Below, in pieces: positions 28,525-36,848 of a stretch of 64,000 nt of DNA. Below the pieces are notes generated by a model, which was not told the DNA's origin, did no database searches, and saw only the letters and a list, made by a program, of their open reading frames with translations. How positions within the stretch are numbered: the first letter of the stretch is position 1; each line of letters starts with the position of its first letter. The stretch comes from CAWIVH01 sp963839475. GTDB taxonomy: Bacteria; Acidobacteriota; UBA6911. The stretch is from positions 1-64,000 of the forward strand of contig CAWIVH010000001.1 in assembly GCA_963839475.1 (NCBI GenBank), read 5' to 3'. The position numbers and the translations under genes were made by a program.

Positions 28525-29068
28525 TCATACTGCATCTCCTGCAGTTGAACTGACAGTGTGGGGTCCGTTGGAGGGACCGTTAGGCGTCGGTTCTGGCAAC
28601 CAGTATAGCCATTGGCCGTGATCATTGCATATACGTCCCGGCAGTTTTCCCTGGAGGCGGAGCCCGCAGATCGAGGTGCGGCTGAGTGCGAGCCTGGCCG
28701 ATACCTGTTTCACCGTAAGCCATCCGGCGTCGAGCAGTCGCTCTTTCAGGCCTTTGATCTTGGCCGAGTAGCGCACCCATTTGATGCTGACGGTATCGAA
28801 AGGGTCGCCGGCACCGGTGCGCATTTCCTGCTCGTTGAGAATCCGGGCAACCTGGGCATCGGTGTACTCGTCCATGAAAGCGTCGATCTGCCGGCGAACA
28901 GGCTCGTGAGTGGCGCGCAGTTGCGGAGCCGTCAAGGGGCGCGGCAGAGTCAGGGTGGTGGCGGCTCCGCCCCGAAAACACATAGTCCCGGTCAAATTCT
29001 TCGATTTTCAAAATCAACGGTCGTCCCAGGTGGGTGCACTTGACAAAATCTCGCCAAGTCCTATTCAA
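28525..29068 (-). pseudogene. large serine recombinase, C-terminal fragment
   Basis: The frame at 28525-28995 carries LTLPRPLTAPQLRATHEPV, DEYTDAQVARILNEQEMRTG and DAGWLTVKQVSARLALSRTS, the C-terminal recombinase/helix-turn-helix part of transposon-type serine recombinases. The piece upstream (LGRPLILKIEEFDRDYVF) is in another frame, so there is a frameshift near 28990. The catalytic resolvase domain is absent. It marks another lost mobile element. Confidence 0.6.
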
Positions 29069-29248
29069 GGGTTTTCCGTTACTCGCGACGGGCGCTGGAT
29101 TGCTTGGAAGCAGAGAGACCGGGATGAATCCAACCTGATGCTAATTGACAACTTCCCCTAATTACAATCCTTCCTGTCACCCATGGGCGGGCTCTATGCA
29201 ATGGATTTCTTCCTGGAACTGTGCAAGACTATGTGTGGAGGTTTACAC

Positions 29249-29446
29249 ATGGCAACTAACTTATCCCTTGATCCCGACCTTTTAAATAAGGCATTGAAGG
29301 TGAGCGGGGAAAAGACCAAAAAAGCTGCGGTGACCAAAGCACTCCGGGAGTTCATTGCGCGCAGGGAGCAGCGCCGGATCATCGATTTGTTCGGCTCCCT
29401 GGAGTGGGATGCGATTTACAATTATAAAAGCGAAAGATCCCGATGA
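29249..29446 (+). CDS. vapB: VapB-type antitoxin
   Basis: 65 residues from ATG 29249 after GGAGG; the longer frame upstream lacks support. ATNLSLDPDLLNKALKVSG is the ribbon-helix part and KKAAVTKALREFIARREQRR the second helix, as in VapB2 antitoxins. RIIDLFGSLEWD is the toxin-binding tail. The stop overlaps the toxin start by ATGA. Confidence 0.88.
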   Translation: MATNLSLDPDLLNKALKVSGEKTKKAAVTKALREFIARREQRRIIDLFGSLEWDAIYNYKSERSR

Positions 29447-29841
29447 ATATACTGGTGGATACGAGTGTCTGGTCTCAAGCCTTGCGGCGGGACATTCCTG
29501 CGCAATCCAGGGAAGTGGTCCGATTGAAGGATGCTCTGCAGGGCGGAGAGGCGGTTTTCACCACCGGCCTGATTTTGCAGGAACTGCTTCAGGGTTTCAG
29601 CGGCCCCAGGGCCAGGAGCCGGATTATCGAGACTTTCGCGGCTCTTCCGCTAATCACTCCCGACCGGAAAGATCACATCGAAGCGGCGGCGCTCCGGAAC
29701 AGCCTGCATCGGAAAGGGGTTCAGGCAGGCACAATCGATGCCTTGCTCGCCCAACTCTGTCTGCGGCACGGCTTGCGCATGCTCTCCGTCGATGCCGACT
29801 TTTCCCACATGGCATGTCATGTGCCTCTGTTGCTTATCTAG
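29443..29841 (+). CDS. vapC: PIN-domain toxin, VapC family
   Basis: 132 residues. MNILVDTSVWSQALRRD gives the first PIN Asp, ILQELLQGFSGPRAR the conserved Glu, and VQAGTIDALLAQLCLRHGL plus LSVDADFSHMA the later acidic residues. Complete and coupled to the antitoxin upstream. Expected to be a Mg2+-dependent RNase inhibited by its partner. Confidence 0.9.
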   Translation: MNILVDTSVWSQALRRDIPAQSREVVRLKDALQGGEAVFTTGLILQELLQGFSGPRARSRIIETFAALPLITPDRKDHIEAAALRNSLHRKGVQAGTIDALLAQLCLRHGLRMLSVDADFSHMACHVPLLLI

Positions 29842-29894
29842 CGGGGGGTGCCGGGCGACCGGTATCCCTACCGCAACCCGGTTTTGTGAGCAAG

Positions 29895-30155
29895 TCACTT
29901 CCAGATGGCCTCGTCGATCTGCCCGAAAACTGCTGTATTCTTGTGAAAGTCGGCTCCGCAGGTCCGCTGCTGTCCGGTACCCGCAAGGTGGTCCAGATCG
30001 TGGTATCGCTTGGTCCGCTGCTTTTTATCCAGGCCGAGCGCCGTGCGCAGAGTTTTAATCACCGCGGAATTCACACTGATACCTTCACGACGGGCCAGGT
30101 TTTCAAGCCCCTCCTGCACATCGCTATCAATACCTCGAACTGTGAGCATCTTCAT
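29895..30155 (-). CDS. FitA/Arc-like antitoxin, possibly degenerate
   Basis: 86 residues with a good GGGAGGG ribosome site. KMLTVRGIDSDVQEGLENLA and REGISVNSAVIKTLRTALGL form the ribbon-helix-helix. KRYHDLDHLAGT and FGQIDEAIWK are typical of the C-terminus. The middle GQQRTCGAD departs from the acidic sequence expected there, which may mean a compensated frameshift. The toxin remnant lies upstream of it and not downstream as usual. Confidence 0.65.
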   Translation of the reverse strand: MKMLTVRGIDSDVQEGLENLARREGISVNSAVIKTLRTALGLDKKQRTKRYHDLDHLAGTGQQRTCGADFHKNTAVFGQIDEAIWK

Positions 30156-30446
30156 GGAACCCTCCCGCCGATTTCTTCCAGCAAAAGACCGTCCATCGCC
30201 TCAAAATGGCCCTCCGAGTGTTGCGAGCGCCAATCCGTGCTGCATGGCCGACGCCGCGATCCAGATATCGTTGGTCGGTATCGGTTTTCCTTTGTCGCGC
30301 AACGGCGACGCATGAAATTTTCCAGCCGGCAGAAAATCGAGAAATCCCTCGCGGACCCGCAAAATTCTCCCGGCGTGTTTCAGGCACTGATCGACCGTTT
30401 CAGCGATCATTCCCTGCCCCATGAGAGACGGATTTCCTAAGTTCAC
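30152..30446 (-). pseudogene. PIN-domain toxin remnant
   Basis: A frame from GTG 30446 contains DKGKPIPTNDIWIAASAMQH, the C-terminal PIN active-site segment, but then stops. One frame over, HFEAMDGLLLEEIGGRVP gives the expected end, so there is a frameshift near 30190. The N-terminal half with the first Asp is missing. Its end overlaps the antitoxin start by ATGA and its beginning overlaps the end of the sensor gene by GTGA. Confidence 0.6.
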
Positions 30447-32776
30447 TGCAGCTTGGCATACTCTGCCTGAGCTTGCGCCAGGATGGGAATGTCAAAATCG
30501 GCGTTTTTCCACAGCATAAGGAAATCCTGATATGCCGATCTTGCCTTTGTCGTATCCCCGGAGAGCGCATGGGCCCTGCCTAGTTGCAGGTGCGCGAGCG
30601 CGCCGATCGGATCACTGGCGACGATTCCGCGGTGATCGAGAATCTTCTGAAATTCTGCTGCCGCCTCGCGGTATCGGTGCATGGACATTAGGGCTTGCCC
30701 TCGCACGTAAATCGGATAGAGGCCGCCAAAGAAACCGAACCATGTTCCCGGAATAGCCAGGTCGTATTGACCGGTCATTTTGAGCAACTCAATGGCCTCG
30801 GAGGCTTCACCATTGCTTTGTGCCAGAATGGCGTGGAGAGTTGGAATGTAAGTGAATCTCACAAAAGTGTCTTCCGGGAAGCGCTTCTCCAAATCATCGA
30901 TAAGTGGGAGCGACCGCGACCGATCACCCGACGTGGCCAGCGCAAAGGCGGCGCCATATTCTACATCGCGGCTCATGGAGATCTGGAGCGCCGAAGCCGC
31001 AGCCTGCGTTGCCTCTGCCGCATTCCCCAATAGTGCCTCGCGGGTCGCGGCGCCGGCCAGATACATTGCCGCCCTTTCGCGCTGCTCCGATTGACTGGCA
31101 AACCGCACAGCACGATCAGACATTGCTCTCGCCTCTCGCACGCGGCCGGAATATGCCAGGACACAAGCCTGCCGTTGGGCAAGCCAGTGTTCCGTGCCCG
31201 ATCTTCCGCCGGCGAGGGCCACTGCTTGTTGCATTCCGGTGAGGTCATTCTTCAAGAATGCGAGATCGTACCGAAGCATGTAAAGGTCGGGGAATTCCAG
31301 TTTCCGCTCCAACGCGAGTTGAACTGTGGCCTCTGCTTCGTTCAGGCGGTCGAGAAGGACATAGGCCCACGCGAGATTCGCGTAACCGGGAACATTGTCC
31401 CGATCCAGGGAGATTGCTTCCTTCCCCGTCTCTACTGATTTGTCGAACTTGCCCAGCTCCTGGTAGACCCACGACAATAGTCCGCGCGGGCCAGGATCGC
31501 GAGGATAAGTCTTTCCCCATAGTTCAGCAGTCTGTCGCGCCTTCTCAAGGTTGCCTGTGACCTGCAGATCGTAAGAGAACGTGATAAAGAACCGCTCCCG
31601 CTCTGTGGCGCGATCTCGCAAACGATAGGCCTTGCCCGTGTTTTCTGCGGAAAGAGCGGATTCCCCGAGGTCTGCGTAGGCACGGCCCAGCATGGCGTAA
31701 GCGCTGGCGAATTGAGGATCGAGTTCAACAGCACGTCTGAAAAATGGCACAGCATCAGCCGGACCGGCGGCGGAAAAGATCTCCTTCCATCCACGGCTGT
31801 AGGCCACGAAAGCTTCCAGCGAGGGCGTCGTGGCATCACGGAGAGGGGTATTGTGCCTTTCGATAGTGATGAGTGATTCGCCGACACGTGTTCTAAACTT
31901 GCTGGCCATCTGACTTAGAACATTGAGCACGTCTTCCTTCCTGGCCGCTTGCGCCTGTTCTTCATCCAGGACCTCTCCGTTACGGCAGCTTTTCGCCCTC
32001 AGTCCCAAAACGTACTGGCTGCCCAGGCCCGCAATCGAACCTTCGAGCGTCAGAACGCTCCCGGTTCGCTCGCACAGTTCGCGGGCTACCTCGGGTGTAA
32101 GTCGTGCATCCGACGGCCTGCCCATCATTTTCAGTGTTTGCTGGATCCGTTCATCAGAGATAAGACTCAAAAACGGCGACTGCTCCAGTTGCACCGCCAT
32201 GCCCTGCCGCAGGATTTCATCGAAAACCGGGTCGCCGGTGGAATTAGCGAATTCCGCGAGCACTACCGTGTCTTTTTCCGTGAGAATCGGCGTTCGATGG
32301 AGTAGAAGCCGAATTGTTCCGGCGCCGATGCCGAGCAGGAGGATTGCTGCCCCAACGACCCATACCCAAGGTTTCGACTCCCGGACCTGCACTCGCACTT
32401 CCGAGTGGCTCGCGGCAACGACGCTGAATTCGTGTTCTGGAAGCAAGCGCACATCTTCGGCCAGGCGATATCCCTGCCCCGGCACCGTGATGATGTAGCG
32501 CTCCTGCGCGCTTTCGCCCAATGCCTTGCGCAGCACAAAGATATTGCGCGTGAGGTTCGTCTCCTCCACAAAAGTGTCGGGCCAGACTGTACTCATGAGC
32601 TCGTCTTTGGGGACAATCTGTTTGCTGTGGCGCACCAGCACCAGGAGCAGTTGGAAAGCCTTTGGAGTAAGTGCGATGGGCTCGCCACCACGAACCAGCG
32701 TTTGCTTTTCGGCGTCGAGGCGGAAGGAGCCGAACTCATAGAGTTCTTTGGCCCTCCGGAATGCATTCTCGGACAT
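30443..32776 (-). CDS. winged-helix DNA-binding, membrane-spanning TPR protein (CadC/ToxR-like)
   Basis: 777 residues from ATG 32776; a start at 32866 would add 30 residues without domain support. Residues 10-105 are an OmpR-type winged helix (LYEFGSFRLDAEKQTLVRGG, ELMSTVWPDTFVEETNLTRN, ERYIITVPGQGYRLAEDV). A membrane helix follows (VWVVGAAILLLGIGAGTIRL), then a TolB-N-like periplasmic domain (VVLAEFANSTGDPVFDEIL) and a long array of TPR motifs (AVELDPQFASAYAMLGRAYA, LLSWVYQELGKFDKSVETG). The layout is that of one-component regulators that sense outside and bind DNA inside. Neighbours give no clue to the target. Confidence 0.88.
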   Translation of the reverse strand: MSENAFRRAKELYEFGSFRLDAEKQTLVRGGEPIALTPKAFQLLLVLVRHSKQIVPKDELMSTVWPDTFVEETNLTRNIFVLRKALGESAQERYIITVPGQGYRLAEDVRLLPEHEFSVVAASHSEVRVQVRESKPWVWVVGAAILLLGIGAGTIRLLLHRTPILTEKDTVVLAEFANSTGDPVFDEILRQGMAVQLEQSPFLSLISDERIQQTLKMMGRPSDARLTPEVARELCERTGSVLTLEGSIAGLGSQYVLGLRAKSCRNGEVLDEEQAQAARKEDVLNVLSQMASKFRTRVGESLITIERHNTPLRDATTPSLEAFVAYSRGWKEIFSAAGPADAVPFFRRAVELDPQFASAYAMLGRAYADLGESALSAENTGKAYRLRDRATERERFFITFSYDLQVTGNLEKARQTAELWGKTYPRDPGPRGLLSWVYQELGKFDKSVETGKEAISLDRDNVPGYANLAWAYVLLDRLNEAEATVQLALERKLEFPDLYMLRYDLAFLKNDLTGMQQAVALAGGRSGTEHWLAQRQACVLAYSGRVREARAMSDRAVRFASQSEQRERAAMYLAGAATREALLGNAAEATQAAASALQISMSRDVEYGAAFALATSGDRSRSLPLIDDLEKRFPEDTFVRFTYIPTLHAILAQSNGEASEAIELLKMTGQYDLAIPGTWFGFFGGLYPIYVRGQALMSMHRYREAAAEFQKILDHRGIVASDPIGALAHLQLGRAHALSGDTTKARSAYQDFLMLWKNADFDIPILAQAQAEYAKLQ

Positions 32777-33014
32777 TGAGACGACCCCAATTGGGACGAA
32801 ATCTGGCTTGGAAGAGAATATCTTAGCACGATCCGGATTGCGGCCAGGAAAATCGCCTCTCGCCACATCCGATGAACCTCCTTTCTTTTCTAATGTTTAG
32901 CTGGCTGCAAGAAATTCCAAGAAATACTCACCGCGGTTCCAAGGACTTAGGACGTGCCTTCCGAGCACTATGCACCAGTTCAGTCACGCGGACAGCTTTA
33001 AGGAGCAGAACATT

Positions 33015-33329
33015 ATGACGAGGCAGATTACGATCACGATCGAGACCAACTCGTTGTTGATCCTGCGGGGCATCAGTCGGGCACCAGTATGGTGTCCGCG
33101 GTGTGCCGCCGAAGAGGAGATGATCACGCTGCAAATTCCGAATGCGGTCCCGAACTTCGATTGGACTGCATTTGGGGAATGGCTCGATTCGGGTGAGCTG
33201 CATTGCTTGCAGTCACCCGATGGGTCTCCGATGGTCTGCCTGAATTCACTTCTGGCCCGCGTGCAGTGTACAAAACCTGCCAACTGCGGCAGCCCGCAGT
33301 TGCGAAAAACCGGAAAGGAAAGAACATGA
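33015..33329 (+). CDS. small CxxC protein coupled to a secreted HAF-repeat protein
   Basis: 104 residues from ATG 33015 after AAGGAG. The N-terminal strand pair (TRQITITIETNSLLIL) leads to WCPRCAAEEEMITL with one CxxC, then FGEWLDSGELHCLQSPDGSP. I recall similar unnamed small proteins from Acidobacteriota, but cannot name a family. The stop codon overlaps the next start by ATGA, so it is translated together with the HAF-repeat protein. A zinc- or redox-sensing regulatory role is only a guess. Confidence 0.75.
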   Translation: MTRQITITIETNSLLILRGISRAPVWCPRCAAEEEMITLQIPNAVPNFDWTAFGEWLDSGELHCLQSPDGSPMVCLNSLLARVQCTKPANCGSPQLRKTGKERT

Positions 33330-34639
33330 AATCCAGATTGTTGCTTTGCATCTCTTTGGGCTTACTGGTTCCTCTGGCGATGTCAGTCAGATCAACCGCG
33401 CAGGCACAGGCGCGCAGGCTTGCCAGTTACACCGTCACAGATCTCGGCACCCTGGGCGGAACCTATAGCTATGCCTATGGCATCAACAACTCGAGCGTGG
33501 TGGCCGGTGGCGCCGCGACACCGAATCAGACCGATGGTGTGTCCCAAACCGGCTTTCTTTGGTATGACGGACAATCGATCAACCTCGGCACCCTGGGCGG
33601 AACAGCCTGCCCCGGGTGCAACAGTGAGGCGGCCTCTGGCGCGCGGGGAGAGGCGGTGCTAATTTCCGAGACTTCAAATCCAGACCCGAACGGGGAAGAC
33701 TTTTGCGGCTTTGGCACTCACCGTCAATGCCTTGCAGCGATATGGCAGAACGGGTCACTGAGGGCGCTCCCCACCCTGCAGAACGGCCAAAACTCCCAGG
33801 CTTACTGGGTGAACAATGGAGGCGAGGTAATCGGATTCGCCGAGAATGGTGTATACGACGCGACCTGTTCCGCGTCAATTGCTTTTCAGATCTATCGCTT
33901 TGAAGCCGTAAAGTGGGGATCGGGTAGTGAGCCCACGCCACTCCTACCGCTCCAGGGCGATACCGTCTCATTCGGATTGGGCATCAACGACAGGGGCCAG
34001 GCCGTCGGCGTTTCCGGGTTATGCTCCAACACCACTTTGCCGCCCAATTACCCACCAGGCGGGCCGCATGCCGTGCTGTGGGAGAAGGACGGCTCACCCA
34101 TTGATATCGGCAGTCTGCCGGGAGGCGCAGGAAACAATGTCGCCAACAGCATCAATAATCGGGGCGAGGTGGTCGGGACATCGCTAATGTCAGACGGCAC
34201 TGTGCACGCCTTCCTGTGGAAGAGAACGAAAGGTATGCAAGACCTCGGCACGTTTCCCGGGGCTTTCGCAACCATCGCCCCCTGCTGCAACAGCATCAAT
34301 GCCAGAGGCGAGGTGGCTGGTTTTTCAGTTGACGATACCGGCCCGCGCGCGTTTGTCTGGAAAGACAACGTCTTGACAGATCTCAATACCGTCATCCGTG
34401 CCGGCTCGCCGTGGTTTCTGCTGGCTGCTCTCTCCATCAATGATGCCGGCGAGATCGTGGGGTTTGGCTTTAACACAAATACCTTCGAAGTTCACGCCTT
34501 CCTGGCATCTCCTATCGCCATGGGGGAGGGTGAGGCTCGAGGCCCAATGAAGCTGCCGCTGCTCCCGCAGAGTGTTGGCGAGATCCTTCAACGCCAGCTC
34601 CACCTGGCGCAAGTAGGAAATTCAAGCGGGACGCGATAG
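33326..34639 (+). CDS. secreted HAF-repeat protein
   Basis: 437 residues from ATG 33326, with a signal peptide (LLLCISLGLLVPLAMS). HAF-type repeats are visible: TDLGTLGGTYSYAYGINNSS, INLGTLGGTA, IDIGSLPGGAGNNVANSINN, QDLGTFPGAFATI and SINDAGEIVGFGF. These extracellular beta-rich repeats are common in Acidobacteria and Planctomycetes, of unknown function. The gene is coupled to the CxxC protein upstream. The larger frame from 33203 is not needed. Confidence 0.88.
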   Translation: MKSRLLLCISLGLLVPLAMSVRSTAQAQARRLASYTVTDLGTLGGTYSYAYGINNSSVVAGGAATPNQTDGVSQTGFLWYDGQSINLGTLGGTACPGCNSEAASGARGEAVLISETSNPDPNGEDFCGFGTHRQCLAAIWQNGSLRALPTLQNGQNSQAYWVNNGGEVIGFAENGVYDATCSASIAFQIYRFEAVKWGSGSEPTPLLPLQGDTVSFGLGINDRGQAVGVSGLCSNTTLPPNYPPGGPHAVLWEKDGSPIDIGSLPGGAGNNVANSINNRGEVVGTSLMSDGTVHAFLWKRTKGMQDLGTFPGAFATIAPCCNSINARGEVAGFSVDDTGPRAFVWKDNVLTDLNTVIRAGSPWFLLAALSINDAGEIVGFGFNTNTFEVHAFLASPIAMGEGEARGPMKLPLLPQSVGEILQRQLHLAQVGNSSGTR

Positions 34640-34747
34640 TCCTGCAGGGGAATGAGCCCATGGCCTGCTGCTCCGGCCCGGAGCGGCAGGCCAGATTTAA
34701 TGAGTCGCACTCACGAGTTCGCATCAATTCCGCAACCTCACATTTAT

Positions 34748-35113
34748 GCCGGCAAGTTGACATAACACCGGCATTACCAGCAAAATTCCGCCCCATCGGA
34801 GGCAGCACTCGTGCCAAATTCGACCCCAAACGCGCTTATTCAGACTATCAGCAGAGACAGGTGCCAGCCAGCCGATAGATGACTGAAGACGTCGATGGGG
34901 AGATCCACAGGGCACTAGCTCGGTTCTCATGGATATGGAGAAAAGTCCTCGATTCTGCGGCGCATTTTTGCTCTGCATTCGCCTCCCGTTTGCCTCCCAT
35001 TTTTGGGCTAAGAGTTGGCAACTTTTGGTGGGCAGATGACCACCAAAAACCGGGCATTAATCATTTGATTGGTAATGTGAGTGTCGGCGGTTCAATTCCG
35101 CCCCCCGGCACCA
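34748..35113 (+). repeat. dispersed repeat, full-length copy D, ending in a tRNA-Phe 3' end
   Basis: GCCGGCAAGTTGACATAAC and the following ~330 bases match copy A closely, including GCCTCCCGTTTGCCTCCC and CACCAAAAACCGGGCATTAA. It ends in the tRNA T arm and acceptor (35081-35113); the anticodon arm seen in copy A has been lost. Here the T stem is perfectly paired (GGCGG/CCGCC). Copies A and D are direct repeats 33 kb apart. Confidence 0.82.
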
Positions 35114-35298
35114 ATCAAATCAATCACTTAGCCAATTCGCCTTCCTCCACATTGTACTTAAATTGTACTCATTCCGTTTTTGTACCTGCCGCGGTTCCTC
35201 CGAGCATTTGACCGAAAACGCCGATTTGGAAATAGGCGCGGATAGATCCGAAACGCGCTGGCCATTTCGTCCCGTCGGTCCCATTGCGGAGCGCGGAG

Positions 35299-35814
35299 AT
35301 GAACCGAGGAGCCGATGTCACCCTTGAAAAAACCCTCCCGAACAGCATTAAATCCGAACGTGCCGTGTTCGGTGCGATCATCCTCGACCACAAAGCGATC
35401 TTCCCGGCTACCGGGGTCCTGACGGCCTTGGACTTCTACCTCGAGGTGCTCCGCGAGATCTTCCGGGCGATGCTTGCCCTTGCCAAGGAAGAAACCTCGA
35501 TCGACCTCTTTACCCTTCCGGAAGAGTTGCGCTGCCGGGTCAAGGAAGAGGCCGCCGGCGGACCGGCATACGTCGCTTCCCTGACCGATGGACTGCCGAG
35601 CGGGATCAATGTCGGGCATTGCGCAAAGACGGTCCGGGAGAAGGCAACCTCAAGTCAGTTGATCCAGCCCTCAAACGAGCTGATGTGCCGCTGCTACGAA
35701 GGAGAGGAACGCCCTGCGGCAATCTTGGAGAAAACCGAATCCAGGATCCTCCAGATCGAATCGCGTGGCTTGAGGACCTGGCGGCCGCCTACAGGATCGA
35801 ACCGTCTGAGATGA
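35299..35814 (+). CDS. DnaB helicase N-terminal domain only
   Basis: About 171 residues. LPNSIKSERAVFGAIILDHK, FYLEVLREIFRAMLALAKEE and EEAAGGPAYVASLTDGLPSG match the N-terminal domain of replicative DNA helicase DnaB. The frame ends just after the linker (ILEKTESRILQI), without the RecA-like ATPase. Either the helicase is truncated or the domain works alone as a replication accessory factor. It lies right behind the att-like repeat D and is coupled by ATGA to the next gene, which fits a mobile-element replication module. Confidence 0.75.
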   Translation: MNRGADVTLEKTLPNSIKSERAVFGAIILDHKAIFPATGVLTALDFYLEVLREIFRAMLALAKEETSIDLFTLPEELRCRVKEEAAGGPAYVASLTDGLPSGINVGHCAKTVREKATSSQLIQPSNELMCRCYEGEERPAAILEKTESRILQIESRGLRTWRPPTGSNRLR

Positions 35815-36077
35815 CGACCAGGCGATACCTGAAATCATTCGAACTCTGGCACCTGACTCTGGAGCAGTGGGAGCAGTTTTCCAACCGCGCCGTCCTCCGG
35901 TATGCGCGGTTTCCGAGCATCAAGGAGCTACATGACATCGCGTGCGAACTGCAGCATCAGGCCCAGATCAAGGCCGACTCGGAATGGACCACGATGATGC
36001 GTGAGGAGTGGATCCGTCATCAGACCGAGGAGAAAAGAGGCGTTTCTGCACGCACCGGATTGCGAGCACTGTCATGA
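35811..36077 (+). CDS. conserved small protein of a mobile replication module
   Basis: 88 residues from ATG 35811, overlapping the DnaB-N stop by ATGA. In-frame sequence just upstream (IAWLEDLAAAYRIEPSE) also looks like part of it, so the original gene may have started earlier and been cut. Alpha-helical, with LTLEQWEQFSNRAVLRYARF and SIKELHDIACELQHQAQIKA, like replication-associated proteins of integrated elements. No enzymatic motif is seen. Confidence 0.6.
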   Translation: MTTRRYLKSFELWHLTLEQWEQFSNRAVLRYARFPSIKELHDIACELQHQAQIKADSEWTTMMREEWIRHQTEEKRGVSARTGLRALS

Positions 36078-36253
36078 AACCGGGTGATCGTGTGATCTGG
36101 CTTTACTCCAGGAAACTCTCCCGCGTGGTCGGCTACGGCGTTCAACGGGTTCCGGCCGTGATCATAAATGTCTGCAAACGCCGGGTCAGATTGAGGGTGT
36201 TTCTCAGAGGAAAGGAAAGGCCGGTCAATGTCAATTCGGATACACACTCCTGA
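36074..36253 (+). CDS. small basic conserved protein
   Basis: 59 residues from ATG 36074, again overlapping the previous stop by ATGA. MKPGDRVIWLYSRKLSRVVG and RRVRLRVFLRGKERPVNV suggest a small beta-barrel with many Arg. The three overlapping genes 35299-36253 form one operon. The last few residues may be altered, because another gene's remnant begins inside this frame at about 36229. Confidence 0.6.
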   Translation: MKPGDRVIWLYSRKLSRVVGYGVQRVPAVIINVCKRRVRLRVFLRGKERPVNVNSDTHS

Positions 36254-36423
36254 TCCTGGGCATTCTGTCGATGGTGCTTTCCGGCCTCGCGCACTGGCGC
36301 ACGCTGCGCAGGCTCCAGAAGGGCGAAAGTCCGGTACTGACTCAGTGGCCATGCAGCATCACGATTGCAATGCTCCTTGCTGTCTTGGGTTTGGCCGCGC
36401 TCTGGTCTCTGCTGGTCAGCTGA
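36229..36423 (+). pseudogene. DUF202-like membrane protein, C-terminal fragment
   Basis: The frame ending at TGA 36421-36423 reads FGYTLLILGILSMVLSGLAH, WRTLRRLQKG and ITIAMLLAVLGLAALWSLLV. This matches the last two membrane helices of DUF202/YidH-type proteins. There is no start codon and the 5' part has been replaced by the operon before it, so this marks a recombination junction. Confidence 0.6.
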
Positions 36424-36848
36424 CCCCCGGCAGTCGAAAGATAGTCTGCCAGGACTGCGAAGACCGCTTGAAACTCAGATTTCTGCGGGAGCTTTGCGGC
36501 CTTCGTCCTATTTCCCGGACCTCACATTGTTTGAGCACAGGTAGGAAACCCTCGATGAATTTGCGCCGGTGCTCGGGAAGATCGGGCGTTGCGGCAGCAT
36601 GCTGATAAAGGGGCACCGCCTGCGACGGACGAATCTCCGCTACTAAATCCTGAGGATGCCGGGCACTCCGGAATGGCAATTCCGGGTGAATTCTGCAACA
36701 GGTGCTGTTACCCTTTTCGCATGCTGGAGAATCGAAATGGGGTAAACCATGCGCAAATGCCGGCCACCATGGGATTGGAGGATGCCATCGAAATAGAGTT
36801 TCCCGGCTACCGCTGGGCCGGCACTACTGGTTGGCTCCGTGTCATGCT
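36424..36848. other. intergenic, nothing assigned
   Basis: About 425 bases upstream of the histidine kinase. A minus-strand frame of 87 codons (36416-36679) has some coding look (EIRPSQAVPLYQHAA) but no motif or start signal. The promoter of the two-component operon should lie in the right part. Confidence 0.4.
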
